In this document: one piece after another, positions 35,313 through 47,828 of the stretch | How the letters are laid out: each line of letters opens with the position of its first letter | Numbering within the stretch: position 1 is the stretch's first letter | Assembly (NCBI GenBank): GCA_026075535.2 | Contig: AP026547.1 | Coordinates: 7,750,001 to 7,814,000 of the forward strand | Reading direction: 5' to 3' | Source: Tricholoma matsutake | Taxonomy: Eukaryota > Basidiomycota > Agaricomycetes > Agaricales > Tricholomataceae | DNA length: 64,000 nucleotides | Translations under genes and position numbers: made by a program | Notes under the pieces: generated by a model | Databases searched by the model: none | What the model saw: only the letters and a program-made list of their open reading frames with translations | What the model was told of the DNA's origin: nothing

Positions 35313-38300
35313 ATGGCATCACATGTTATCACATTTGAGTCCCCTGTTGCGATTTACCAACAGCTTCCACCACCAGTTGAGGATCTGGACAATGTTCTAG
35401 CTATTTTATTCACTGGCCCATGCAAGCCTACTGATAAGGAGTTTTGCTGAACTCCCCTAATGGTTAGAAGGAAACAAGTTGGATGTGCACTGGAGTGGTT
35501 GAAGTTAAATCATGCTGACTACACAGATATTGACATTTCATATGATGAGTTGGCACATTATTCCCCCCCCCCCATTTCTGTACAATATCAGCAATATTTG
35601 TCTAATAAGCCAGAAGAAGGCACCAGTGTATTTGATAGTGACATTGCAGATGGCATTAAACAAGGTGATTGTCCTTTTGTTGTGCATGGCCTCATTGGTG
35701 AGCAAATGAATACCAAATCTGTTAACAAGTTAAAATGTATTGCACTGAGGCATTGGAACAGTTATGGTGGTGCTTTAGCTATCTCACACAATGCTGAAGT
35801 GCAATCCATATACAACAATCCAAACTTATACTCCCAGATCTTCCCTTGGCTATTTTCTTTCAGCCTGGGAGGCATTGGTACAACTAAGTTGTCATAGAAA
35901 GCCCACAAGCATCATTTACTGATGTACCATGACAAGTGTTTTCAACCTGATATCACTTTCCCTTTTGTAGCCTTCAGCCACCAACAAATAAAGGCTTCAA
36001 CTACAGGTGGATTTCTGCTTGCTGAAACTCAGAAGTTCAATGACATTGCCAAGAGAATTCTAGTGGTGAAGTCATGGAACCATCAACAGATGATGAAAAC
36101 TTGTGTTTTCAGTTAGTTTGTGATCTTGATCATATAGACAGGAAGGTCAGTGGGTCCATAACCAGCAAGAGGTACATGCAGAGCAAGACTTGGTCCATGA
36201 TAGCTATTTAGGTGCACCCTTGTGGTATATAACTTTATCTCCTGCTGACAACAAGCACCCAATTTTCTTGTACTTTGCTGATGACAAGGAGAGTATGAAC
36301 ATCAAGCTTTTGCAGTCAGATGATGAACAATACCACCTAATCACAAACAATCCAGTGGCTGGAGCACACTTTTTCCATTTCATGGTTGAAATGTTTACCA
36401 AGCATGTGTTTGGTGTGGGAACTGAACACTGAGGCCTATATGGAGAAACATCTGGTTATTATGGTACTGTTAAACAGCAGGGACACCTGACACTTCACCT
36501 GCACATGTTACTATGGATTTGTGGAACTTTTTCTCCAGATGAAGTATGTGCCAGGACCCTCGAACCAACCTCCACTTTTCACCAAAGGCTGGTGGACTAC
36601 CTTGAAAGTGTACATGCTGGTGATTTTTTGCTCAAAAGCAAAGAGGAAGTAGAGAGTGATGTGAAGACTGCAGCAGGTATTGATGGATACTGTAACCCAA
36701 CAGAGACACTTCCCAAAGCTCCTCCAACCACAGACACTGCATGATGGTCAAGGTTCAGATCTTCAGTAAATGACCTGTTGCTCAAGTCAAATGTTCATAA
36801 GTGCTCCACAGACTGTAATCAGGATGGATTTGATGCCTTGATAACATTTGGGGTAAATGTAAGGCTCACTTCCCATGTCCGACTTTCAAACAAACCCAAT
36901 TTGATCCTGGAAGTGGAAGTATTGACATGAAAAAGACTGAATCTTACCTTAACACATTTTCCTATCTTGTAATGTACCTCTTTAGATGTAACACTGATGT
37001 AACCAACCTTCACTCAGGGACAGCAACTAAAGGGGTGCTGTTGTATGTCTCCAACTATGTGACAAAGCCTTCACTCAAGATGCATGTTATATTTGAAATG
37101 GTACATTCCATGTTTCTATGACACTCCAAAATCATTGGAGGTACTGAGACTCAAAATAATAAAGCATGAAAGCTAATGACAAAAATTGTGAATTCACTAA
37201 GTGCTAAGATGGAAATGGGGACACCAATGGCTTGCATGTAATTTCTTGGAAATCCCAATCATTATGCCAACTACAATTTTGTGCCTTTCTACTGGCAATC
37301 ATATGTTCATGAGGCTAGAAATGCATGGGAGCATAAGCAAAAAGACAGTGACAAAAGTACAGATTGTCAACACATGGAAGGTTCTGAGGAACACCCTCAG
37401 AAGATGGTGATTTTCAAGTGCAACAGTCAGGTCATTGGATTGTCACCTATATGTTCTGGCCAGCAGCATTTCACTCTATGTGTCTCTATGACTGGATTTC
37501 TACCTGTCAACATGAGAAGATATCTTTAAGAAAGAAAAAATGGTGTGAAGTAGCCAACATTTCAGAAGAGCAGGACAGAACATCTATGATCAATGGATCA
37601 AATGCCAATGAGCTGCCAATGAGAGAGCCCTCGAAATCACCATTGCTCTGCTGACTACCCACTTGCTGAGACCCATGGTGTGCAGTGCTTGCAAAAAGCA
37701 CATATTCCAAACTTTGTGGGTAGTACATTGCCATGATTTGATCAAGGTGATTATGAATACTACTGTTCTACAATGTTGACATTGTTCAAGCCCTGGAGAA
37801 ATGGATTGGACTTAAAGAACACTGAAAATTCATGGGATGAAACATTTGCATTGGATTGTTTCTCAAAATGATGATTTGATCTCATGAAAAGATGAATATT
37901 TGCTATGAATGCATGGATGCACAAGATGACTTTCATGCACAGATGCAGAAAGGGGCAACATCAATGCCTCATTGGGCAGAGCAAGGCAGTGGTATATCTG
38001 AGGATTTGGACCAGTTGGCAATAGACGATGCAATAAATGTCCCTACAGATAATAAACTGGACAACTTTCATATGTCAGCACATCTTGGAAGATCTGAAAT
38101 AAGCTGCAGGGGATTGATGACTGACATGAGAAGGATGCTTGTGTTGCTAGGTTGGACAGACAGTGATCCATCACTTGTTTCAGAAGATACTCAAGGGTTA
38201 CCTGCAGATGTTCAGTCCTGGACACCTGGTCAGTGGAAGGCTGCTGTTGCAAGCAAGTGTCTGGTCCTGGGTCTCACATGGAACATGCATTTACCCCAAA

Positions 38301-38722
38301 TGATGTCAAGGTCATTGACAATCTTATATGAGCTGCTCATTTGTTTCCAAACAATGGGAAGCAACTATTGCTGGTGTTTCAAGTCAGTTAAATTTGAACA
38401 AAGAGAAAAACTGAGCATTTAGAGTTGTGGATAACCATGCCTGCTCTCCAGACTCCAGGCAATTGAAGATGAACATCACTGGAATGGCTGGCACTGGTAA
38501 AACACAAATATTAAAGACACTAGTAGAAATTTTTGAACAGAGAAAAGAAAGCCATAGGCTTATCATAGTTACACTGACAGGAAGTGCAGCTGCACTTTTG
38601 AAGGGCTCCACATACCATTCAATGTTTTGCATCAACTCCAATGGTGGATCCTCTTCAAATATTCAGCTTGCCCAGGTGAAATCAAGGTTGGAAGGTGTTG
38701 ACTACATTTTTCTTGATGAAGT

Positions 38723-39885
38723 TGTTGTAGAGTCCTGAGCTCTGCTCGTAGACTCAACCGCAAAACACATTACATGTCTGGTGCATGATTGGCATGTGGC
38801 CATATGCATTATCTGCCCTAATGTTGGTACACATGTTGAATGTGTGCTTGTTGACTTTCCTATTCTCTTGCTACCTCATTGCTTTGCTAATACTGTATTT
38901 GTGTTTCCTTTATTGAGTCCTTTAGTGTCTATCTGAATCCCCATCTCTTGTCAACTTCCTCTTACTGACATCCTTGCTCAAGAATGGGACTACTAGCCAA
39001 AGAAGATGTTGCAGGATGGGCCAGTTTCTTTATTGGGACTTTGAATGCTTTCTTATTATGCACACTCCACTTTGACATCTACAACTTTAATCTCTCCTTT
39101 GATTGCTGGCTTCTCTACCATCTGGGTGTCACTGTAGAATTGGGGCTGCTAGAATGTAAGGTTGAGAGCCACAATGTGGAGGGTGCCACACTTGAAGGGG
39201 GCAGGTGATGCAACTCAATAGTGTCCACATATCTGTGTGCAACTCCCTGAGTCATAGTCCAGCAGCCCATTTTCTGTATACATCCATACATTGCCCTTTT
39301 CACATCATTTCCTCAAACTTTACCTTTTTCACATGCTTCTTTATGGTTTCTCAATCTTGATTAGTGTAAATTGATGTAGTGTGGCCTGATCAATGCGAGA
39401 GTATGCATGTGGTCAGATTTTCTTCTCACATTTGTATTTAGGTGTCCTCCCACCTATCAAATGGAGCACCCCATCTTTTGATGAAAATCTCTCTCCCAGT
39501 ACCTAAGTTTCATCTCCCACAAGAGGAGTTTAAGTTTTCTACACACAAAGGTGTAGTACAAGCATTTCTTTTCCCTTGAACTGACTTTCTGCCTAGTAGA
39601 CCTCTCCAGAACACTGTCTTCTTGAAGTCTGGGTTCTATTACCTACAACAAGCCTTGGAGAACTCAGTTCTATTCATTTCCCTCGTGTTTTGCTCCTCAC
39701 AGCTTTTTGACACCCACACCTTAATGTGATTATCCCTGTTAACCTTATTTCTACCTCCCACTACCATTTCCCACTGTCAAACCTTTTTTCCTCCTGTTTT
39801 CCCTGCCTTCCACGGTTCTCCCCTGCTATCTCTTGGAGTTTGACAACCTCAATAACCATGTGTTTACTCTGATTTCCCTACTGCA
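38723..39885. mobile_element. Probable solo LTR inside the Helitron helicase
   Basis: A 1,163-bp insertion splits the Walker B region. It starts TGTTGTAG, ends CTACTGCA, and is flanked by AAGT on both sides (38719-38722 and 39886-39889). Removing it with one AAGT restores the frame as FLDEV-LMLSGCDMYLISS, the expected helicase sequence. TG to CA ends, short imperfect inverted termini and a 4-bp duplication fit a solo LTR. No gag or pol is inside. Strand cannot be told. Confidence 0.65.
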
Positions 39886-41454
39886 AAGTATTGATGCTCT
39901 CAGGTTGTGACATGTACCTCATAAGCTCCAGGCTTGCTCAAGTTATGAACAACCTTGATTCTCCTTTTGGGGGGTTGAATATGATATTTGCTGGCAATTT
40001 CACACAGTTGCCACCTGTGGTTGGACAGGAGCATGCATCACTGTATAGCTGCACCACTGGCATGAATGCAACTTCACTCCAAGACCAGGAAGCTGCTATA
40101 GGTAAAGCTCTATGGCACCAGGTCACAACAGTAGTAATCCTGCATCAGAATATGAGGCAATGCACCCAATCAGCAGAAGACACAAAATTCCATACAGCCT
40201 TGGCTAACATGAGGTTCAAAGCATGCACCAGCACCAACATTGCATTTCTGAAAACCCAGCTATCCAGCATGCTGCCAGGGAGATCCAATGTAAACAAGAA
40301 ACAATTCAGAAATGTGTCCATAATCACAAACCTGAACTCACAAAAGGATAAAATCAACTGCCTGGAAAGCCTGAGATTTGCAGCAGAGATGGAACAGGAG
40401 CTGCATGACTTCTTTTCTGTTGATACCATACCTTCCAAAGACCCTGATGAGCATCAGACACAGAGGAGAGTCCCTGTGGCTAAATCATGTTCTGTCAAAC
40501 ACAGGAAGATCCCAGAACATGTACAACATGTACTGTGGGAACAACTGGCATGTGCAAACACAAAACTCATTCCTGCAAAGCTGTCTATATGTTTAGGTAT
40601 GCCTATTATGATTCATAACAATGCCACTACCGAGTTGTGCATTACAAATGGGCAGGAAGCTCTTGTCTGTGGGTGGGATTATCAGAAGGGTGCTGGCAGA
40701 AAAGATGTGCTCAACACACTGTTTGTAAAACTTGTAAATCCACCTTGTCTGATCACACTCAATGGGCTGCCTGTCAATGTGGTTCCACTTACCAAGACAA
40801 TGGTTACCACCATTTGTAGATTACCTGATGACAGCTCTATTACAGTGTCAAGATGTCAGATAGAGGCACTCCCTAATTTTGCAATAACTGACTATGCTTC
40901 ACAAGGCAAAATGCACCCATTCAATGTTGTAGACCTTAGTCAAAGTCCATTGCATCAAAGCTATTACATGGCTCTTTCGAGAAGTGCAACTGCTGATGGA
41001 ACCCTCATTCTTAAAACCATCCACCCAGAAAAAATCACTGGAGGTGCATCAGGCACTCTGAATCAGGAGTTTCACAAGCTTGAACTGCTTGACAACATAA
41101 ATACACTGGTCTTTGAGAACAAGCTTCCTGCATGGGTGGCTATGGGAGATTGTAGAAATACATTGATTGACTTATCTTGCAAACATAAAGGTGCAAATTA
41201 CATGCCTGCAACAATGCACAAAGCTATATGTTGGAGTAAGTGCAATCAATTTTTGGAATCAAAGGATTTTGTGTGGCACAGCTCTTGTAATCCTACAGAC
41301 CTAGCCAGAAAAGAGACCACCACGAAGGACAGTATAAAGAACATCACCAAAATGCCATCCACTCCCTGTCAAACCAAACATGCCAATTATTTTTCTTTGA
41401 AGCAGAAGTGCTCATATATTTCTCCAGTGAACATCAACACACAGCCAATCAAGA

Positions 41455-42235
41455 GATTGGCAGAACAACAGTTGTGCCTATGATGCTACAATTACTGTTC
41501 TATTTAACATATGGTGTGAAGACCCTACATTGACTACTGCATCTTGGCAAGTTATTGATTGCAATATTTTGCATACACTGACTCACCATAGTGTTCCTCC
41601 CATTATTACTCAGGCTGCTGAGCGACATTTCTCTTTGGATCAGATCAGGGACTATTTCAGGTGGCAGATGTCTAGGATATCTGAGGAGTTCACAATCGGT
41701 AGATATGCCAGTGTTCATTCTATCTTTCTCCACTTACTTAAGACAGCTCAGGCTGTTGCTCTTACACATGTAGAATGCCCAAACTTGCATGATGTAGATC
41801 GGAATCAGGGCCAAATTCAATCTTGTGAGCTTATTTCATTTGAAGAGCAGGGCACAGATGTTCAATCATGCATGGACAATTTCAGGGTGTTGTTGGGTTC
41901 TGCCTGTCCAACCTGTGACACAAATCTTGTGCAGAAAACCACTTATGTGCAAGCACCACCTTTGCTAGTGTTTGACCTAGGGCAGCATGTTCCAACTATG
42001 AATTGTGTAATATACATAACCAAAGAAGGTCAGTGCATGGCTTATAAGCTCATTGGTGTCATTTATTATGCTAATGAGCATTTCACTGCTCATGTCATTA
42101 CAAGCTCAGGTCAGACCTGGTTTCATGATGGTATGTTCATAGGCTGTTCTTTGCTCTACAAATCACAAGTGATAACATCCATTGACACTAATGGTGCTGT
42201 TCTGGCAGTTTATGTTTCTGAATCTCTCTCCTGAA
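41455..42235 (+). pseudogene. Cysteine-peptidase-like module at the Helitron C-terminus
   Basis: The frame containing QNNSCAYDATITVLFNIWCE runs to a stop at 42,235 (about 255 codons). A Cys box (NNSCAYD) and a His box about 190 residues later (HFTAHVITSSGQTWFHDGM) resemble the catalytic Cys and His boxes of USP/papain-fold peptidases. Its start overlaps the helicase C-terminus in another frame, so in the ancestor it was probably fused to the helicase and one indel separated them. The frame itself has no stop. Whether it cleaved ubiquitin or processed the Helitron protein is unknown. Confidence 0.6.
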
Positions 42236-42305
42236 AGAACTCAGTCATGCTGTGCAAAGCAGTGGCCCTCATAGCACAAGTGCTTATGTGAGCATAGTGT
42301 GTATG
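42236..42305. other. Helitron 3' flank up to element C
   Basis: Short non-coding stretch between the peptidase-module stop and the CTTAC duplication of element C. It continues after the element at 49,526. Confidence 0.4.
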
Positions 42306-42310
42306 CTTAC

Positions 42311-42861
42311 TGTTAAGACTATTGGTCTTAACTCAGACTTGTCTTCGTCTATCGCACTAGGAGGCTTTCCTAGTGTTTTGGGCTTTTGGCCTTTGCTTGG
42401 GTGCTTCCTCAAGCTATCACGGTTAATCATGCTCAGAGGCTTTCTGAGTGTACCGTCAGTTTGTGTATCACAGTTGGAGGCTTTCCAACTGTCAAGTTCG
42501 GGTTATCACGGCTAAGGGCTTCTTAGACTGTCGAGTTGTTCGAGTTGAGTTTAAGACTGTATATTGAATCAGGTCAAGCTAAGGAATACAGGCAGTACTA
42601 CTGTAGCTTATATACAGTTCAGAGATTGTCTATTGTCCAATCGGAATAAGGGATTCTTGTCAAGTAAATATAGAAGGAATAATAGAACAGTAAGCCTCAT
42701 GCCTAGCATGAGGCATCCTATGTTGCAGGTCCGATGTCGAGGAGTCCAACATCATGGAGTCCGATGTCACGGAATACTGTGGCACAGCATGTCGATCAAC
42801 AGGAGTCAGAAGGAAAAATAAAGTACCTGGCCTTGCGGGTCACAACAAGGAAATCATAACA
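42311..42861 (-). repeat. 3' LTR of element C
   Basis: 551 bp. Matches the LTR at 48955-49520 apart from scattered transitions and one missing 15-bp repeat unit. Bordered on the inner side by the polypurine tract. Confidence 0.93.
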
Positions 42862-42873
42862 TCACCTCCCGTC
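42862..42873 (-). other. Polypurine tract of element C
   Basis: GACGGGAGGTGA on the minus strand directly precedes the 3' LTR; the position and purine content fit the plus-strand primer. Confidence 0.7.
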
Positions 42874-42915
42874 TATCTTCGAAGTCACTGACTTCGAATC
42901 ACTGTCTCCATTCCC

Positions 42916-43698
42916 CTAAATTCCCCCGTAGGGCTCCCCGGTCATGTTCGCTATCGCTTTGTCATTGAAGTCATTGTATCCTGCTTCAAGGAAGTCTTGT
43001 TGTCTTCGCTCCTCCTCCTGTTCTTTCTGTTGCCTTTTTGGGCAGTCGGGGCTGTAGTGCCCGGGGCCCCGTTGCTTGCAATACCTGCAAATGTGTCTCA
43101 GGCAGATGAGGCCAAAGTGTCCAACCTGGTGGCAGATGAAGCACCTGGCATTCCTCATGTGGGGAGGGGACCATGGTGGTTGGGTCAATCGTGGTTTGGG
43201 TTCAGGTGTCGTGAGGTCGATGATTGTCATGGGGGTGGTTGATTGGTTGCTCGTAGAGGGGGAGGCATTGCCAGAGGTGGTGCATGTTATGTTTTTGTTC
43301 TTCTGCCCATTGTGGGGCGAGGGAGAAGATCGTCAGTGTCGGGTCTGATCTGTGGGGGTATGAGGATTTCTTTCAACCACTCTCAGTCTGTCTGACTGTG
43401 GCTTGGCCATGTCTTGGATGGCCTGCTCGATTCCAAGGGCATCGGCGTCATTCATAGCTTCTTCTAGGTTGCACTTCATTCGGTCGATTGTGCTTCGGTA
43501 GTAGAAGCACATTCTTGCAAGATGATACTTGGATGGGTCATGGGCAAGGTGGGTGCAGAGGGTGTCAATGTTGGATGGGTCTCGTAGGAATTGTTTAGTG
43601 AAACATCGTTTGGGGGGTATGACGGGTGTCTGTTCTGCCATGGTAGAGTGCGAGTTTCTGTTCTGGTCTTGGGGGGGGGGGGGGCTCACAGCTGTCAT
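42916..43698 (-). pseudogene. ORF3 of element C: tandem zinc-knuckle protein downstream of pol
   Basis: Its ATG overlaps the pol stop as ATGA (43698-43695). About 260 codons with one in-frame TGA at 43333-43335. The N-terminal half (PPKRCFTKQFLRDPSNIDTL) is helical-looking without a known motif. The C-terminal half has two adjacent zinc knuckles, CFICHQVGHFGLIC (CX2CX4HX4C) and CRYCKQRGPGHYSPDC (CX2CX6HX4C), then a Glu/Gln-rich stretch. Such knuckles bind single-stranded nucleic acid. Ty3/gypsy elements normally end coding at the chromodomain, so this is an accessory gene. Function unknown; a second nucleocapsid-like protein is one idea. A run of about 14 G near 43,675 may hide a length error in the first codons. 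Confidence 0.75.
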
Positions 43699-46600
43699 CG
43701 CTGTTTATATGCCTTTAGGATTCTCTTGGCATGTTTCAGGTTCCCTTTGGGTTCCCATGAGTTTTCCAAGGTCGGGTATCCGACCCACTTCACTAGGAAG
43801 TGCATGGTCTTTCCTTTCTGTTTGTGTCCGATGATCGCTTCCACTTCGTACTCCGATTCACCTTCTACCAGATCTGGCGGAGGTTTTGGGAAGTTTGGGC
43901 CATGTGTCTCAGTTTCCTTGTATGGGGAGAGAAGTGCTGCATGGAATACCAGATGTATTTTCCACTGATCAGGCAACTTCAGTTGGTAGGAGAGGGGGCT
44001 TAGGACCTTTTCGATAGAGAATGGTCCTTCTCTTTTTGGCACAAGCTTCTTTGTTGCATGCATCGTTTTGAGGTTCTTTGCTTCCAGCCACACCCTATCT
44101 CCTTTGAATGGCGTGAAGTGCCATGTTGTTCTTTCTGCCATCATTTGTCTGGCTAACTCGTGAGTTGCCCTTGCTTCGTCTCGGGCCCTCTGCAGTGCGA
44201 CAATTCGCTTCTCAATGGCTGGTACGTTCATTTTCAGGTAAGGGAGGGGGATCGCCTTGGGTTCAAAGCCCATCATGAGGTAGAATGGGGAGTTCTTCTG
44301 CATGGAGTGCATCCTCTGGTTATGCATGAATTCTGCTGTTGGAAGGAAGTGCTTCCAATTTTCTTGGTTGTTCGAGCAGAAGATTTGCAGGTATACTTCC
44401 ACTTCTTGATTGACCCGTTCTGTTTCCCCATCTGTCTGGGGGTGGTATGCTGTGCTCATCACTAGTTTGATCCCGAGCAGTCTTCCCAGCTCTTGGAATA
44501 GCTGAGAGGCAAATCTGGGGTCTCTGTCTGAGATGATCTTGTCCGGAAGGCTGAATCACTTGTAAACGTGATCCAAGTAGAGGGTTGCTGCTCCCAGTGC
44601 GTCGATGGTTTTTTTGCAAGGGATGAAAATTACCCCCTTCATAAGCCCATGGTCTACCATGACCATCAGTGCATCATAGCCATCAGACTCTGGTAGGTCA
44701 GTTATGAAATCGGTCATCACCATTGCAAATGGCCTCGTTGCCTCGGATTTAATCGGTTGTAGGGGTGGTGTCATCGGGTGGGTGTTGACCTTCATTTGTT
44801 GACATGTTCCACATCCAGCGACATAGTTTTTGATGTATGTCATCATTCCTGGCCACCAGTAGTCTCTCCTAACCATTTCAGTTGTCTGCCATTGTCCCGG
44901 GTGTCCACTGGTTACCCCTTCATGGTATTTCTGTACCAACTTCTTCCGTATGTCTCTGTTGTCAGGGATGTAGCATCGGTCTCGGAAAAACAGAAGGCCA
45001 TCTTCTATTTTCCAGTCTTCTAACGCTGACTTTATTGGCGATGTTCCTTTGTTCTTTAGCGCCTCGATTGCGCTTTTCACTAGGTCATCCTTCATGATAC
45101 TTTCTGCAAGTAGATCATGAATTTCCATGTCAATAAATTTCACAAATACTGTTTCAGGTAACATCGTGATGTCTTCATTGTCATTGTCTTCTTCTGGTAT
45201 GTGGTTGGCCCTTCGTGATAATGCATCACTCTGCACCATTTGTGATCCGGGCATGTGGACAAGTTGCAGCTCGAATTCTGATAAGAATAGGCTCCACCTT
45301 GCTTGTCACCTGTTCAGTTTCTGTGCCGTTCGGAAGTACGTCAGGTTTTTGTGATCCGACAAGATTACCACTGGGTGTTCTGAACCCATCAGGTAGTGTC
45401 TCCAGGTTTCCAGCGATCGTACTATCACTAGCAGTTCCCTGTCATAAATCTCATAGTTCCGTTCCGTCGGTGTTAGTGCATGTGATATATATCCACATGG
45501 GTGCCAATCTCCATTTGTATCCCTCTGCCTCAGTACTCCTCCTGTTGCATGCTTTGAGGCATCAGATTCGATCGTGAATGGTTTGGTTGGGTCTGGCATT
45601 AGTAGTACCGGGGCTTCTGCAAATTTCCTTTTTAATGTTTGAAAGGCTTGGTCGCACTCTGTTGTCCAGTCAAACATTTTGTTCTTTTTGGTTAGTTCAT
45701 TAAGCAGCCTGCTTGTCTCCGCAAAATGTCCAATGAACTTCCTGTAGAAGTTTCCGAATCCCAGGAAGGATCTGACTGCTTTTATGTTAGTTGGGGTGGG
45801 CCAGTCTTGTATTCCTGCCAGTTTTGTATTGTCCATCGCAATCTCATTGGGTCGAATGATCAGGCCCAAAAATTCTACTTTGTGGGCATTGAATTTGCAC
45901 TTTTCTGGCTTCAGGTATAGGTTGTTCTCTGCTAATCTTTGCAGCACCCTTCTTGTCCTTTCCTGATGTTCGCTCTGGTCCTTGGAGAATATCAGGATGT
46001 CGTCCATGTAAATCACGAGCCATCCTTCTCCGATCATGTCACGGAAAATCTCGTTCATCATTGCCTGGAACGTCACTGGTGAGTTGCATAATCCAAAGAA
46101 CATCACTGTTGGTTCGAACAGCCCTCTGTTTGTCTTGAAGGCTGCTTTCCATTGATTGCCATCCTTGATCCTGACATTGTGGTATCCCCATCGGATGTCT
46201 AATTTTGTGAACCATCTTGCCCCTCTTAGTCTGTCCAACAGGTCTCCTACCAATGGTAGTGGGTAGGTGTTCTTGATTGTGCCATTATTCAAGTACCTGT
46301 TATCCTGGCATGGTCTTAGGGCATCCAAGTCCTTCTTCACAACAAAGAAGAATGGGGAAGCCATGGGCGATTTTGATGGTCGGATGTATCCTTTTTCCAG
46401 GCTCTCATTGAGGAATTCATCGAGTTTCTTCTGTTCTGCTGGTGAGAGCGGGTATACCTTACAATCTTTTGCCACAAAGTCCGACTTGAGCTCTATCGCA
46501 TGGTCCCAGGGTCTTGATTCTGGGAATCTCTCCGATGCTTCCTTCTTGAATATCCGTCGGTATTCTTTGTATTGTTCTGGGAGTAGTTCATCTAGGGTTT

Positions 46601-47825
46601 TCCATTCCTGGTCTTCTTCCCTTAGATGTGTCAGGTGTTGTGAGACTGATGTTTTTGCCCTAATCCAGACATTTTGCCCATAAACGTATCATGGTGTTCC
46701 TTTTGCTTTTACAAGCCGAGAGATCTTCCTTGTTGATTGAGAGTACGAGTATCTTGGCTTGTCATACTCTTCTGTTAGTGGGGTCTTGGTTGGTTCGAAT
46801 ATCCCAATGACGGGTTCTCCTTGGATGTAGGTGATTAATAACTCATTGTCTGCGATCCCTTGCATAGGTTCCTCTTCTGGTTGTCCTGTTGTCTGTTCCG
46901 TTGCCTGTTTGTGGTTTGCTGGTGCTGGGTTTTCCTTCCCAGTGTCTTCTTTGTCTTGTGGCCCAATGGGTTCTGCGTTTTGAAGAGTTGTGATTGCGAT
47001 TTCTTCTTCATCTACTTCTTCTATTGTTGCCCTTCTGGTTTTGATGGGCATTTTGCTCCCTTCTGGTTCAGTGCAGAGGGCTCCTCCCATCATCTTTGCT
47101 TTGGCGACAATTCTTTGGCATTGTTCGAGCCGATCTTCTTTCATTGGTATTTTTGTCTTGGAAAGGAGCTTTTCTCTTTCCCTGGCAGCTAATCTTTTGA
47201 ATTGTGCCCATTGCTCTTCTCTTGTCTGTCGTTTTTCTTTTGTCATGTCTAGGGGGTTCTTCTTCTTTTTGGTTCCCCTCTGGCGCCATGAAAGGTGCCT
47301 TTCATCGGGTTTCTCAGTTTGCACCCTCCTGATGAAGGTTCTTCCTTTCCCATGTGAGAATTCCGGGTAGTTCTTGTCTTTTGTTCTAAACTGGAAGGTT
47401 CTGACCTTCCAGTCGATCACTGGATTGATCTTTCTGAGCCATGGCAGGCCCAGGATGATTGATTCTCCTCCCAATCCTGTAATGAGGAAGATTGTTGGGA
47501 ATGATCGCCCGTTGATCATTAGCAGTCCCTTGGCGTATTGGGAGATTTCCCCTTTCTTGTTTGGGGTTCCATCCACATTCTTTACCCTGATGACTCTCTC
47601 CAGGGGGTGCAGTTTGAGTCCATTCCTCTCTGCAAATTTGTGGCTCATGAATATCCCTCCCACTCCTGAGTTGAGTAGGGCCTTGGTTTTGATGGCTTTC
47701 TTTCCGTTCACTCCTATCACTTTAACATCTAAATGCATAGATTGATTCTTCAAAGTGGCTAGTAGTACAGAGCTGACAGAAAGTTCGGTGGTACCTGGCA
47801 TCGAGGCAGGCCACCTCTTTAAAAA
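43695..47825 (-). pseudogene. pol: pol of element C (protease-RT-RNase H-integrase-chromodomain)
   Basis: Pol follows gag in the -1 frame; its first ATG is at 47801. Protease has LLNSGVGGIFM, with Asn where the catalytic Asp belongs. Reverse transcriptase (about 46.4-45.9 kb) keeps the YMDD box ([11 protein letters not shown]). RNase H ([14 protein letters not shown]) is followed by the H2C2 zinc finger and integrase core (STAYHPQTDGETERVNQEVE). The protein ends in a chromodomain (MHFLVKWVGYPTLENSWEPK). TGA codons at 46689-46691, 45306-45308 and 44556-44558 lie in frame with no other frameshift, so the whole gene can be followed in one frame. Confidence 0.92.
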
Positions 47826-47828
47826 CCC
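47819..47828 (-). promoter_or_regulatory. Candidate -1 ribosomal frameshift site, gag/pol of element C
   Basis: The last gag codons read GAG-GGT-TTT-TAA. G-GGT-TTT is an X-XXY-YYZ slippery heptamer, and the stop follows at once. Slipping back one base reads GGG-TTT-TTA-AAG-AGG-TGG-CCT-GCC-TCG-ATG, entering the pol frame with no stop. I did not model a downstream pseudoknot. Confidence 0.65.

Larger units (their letters stand above)
35313..42235 (+). pseudogene. Helitron Rep-helicase with C-terminal peptidase-like module, degenerate
   Basis: Domains in order: DUF6570-like (MASHVITFESPVAIYQQLPP; LMVRRKQVGCALEWLKLNHA); Helitron_like_N replication initiator at about 35.9-37.1 kb with the HUH motif intact in LTLHLHMLLW and a two-tyrosine motif YVSNYVTK; PIF1 helicase from about 38.46 kb with Walker A GMAGTGKTQILKTL, Walker B YIFLDEV, motif III AGNFTQLPPV and motif VI ALSRSATADGT. 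After one frameshift near 41,455 a cysteine-peptidase-like module follows with NNSCAYDATITVLFNIW and HFTAHVITSSGQTWFHDG. Several frameshifts and stops and a 1.16-kb insertion (38723-39885) have killed it. Helitrons move by rolling-circle replication. The TC and CTRR ends were not located. Confidence 0.85.
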
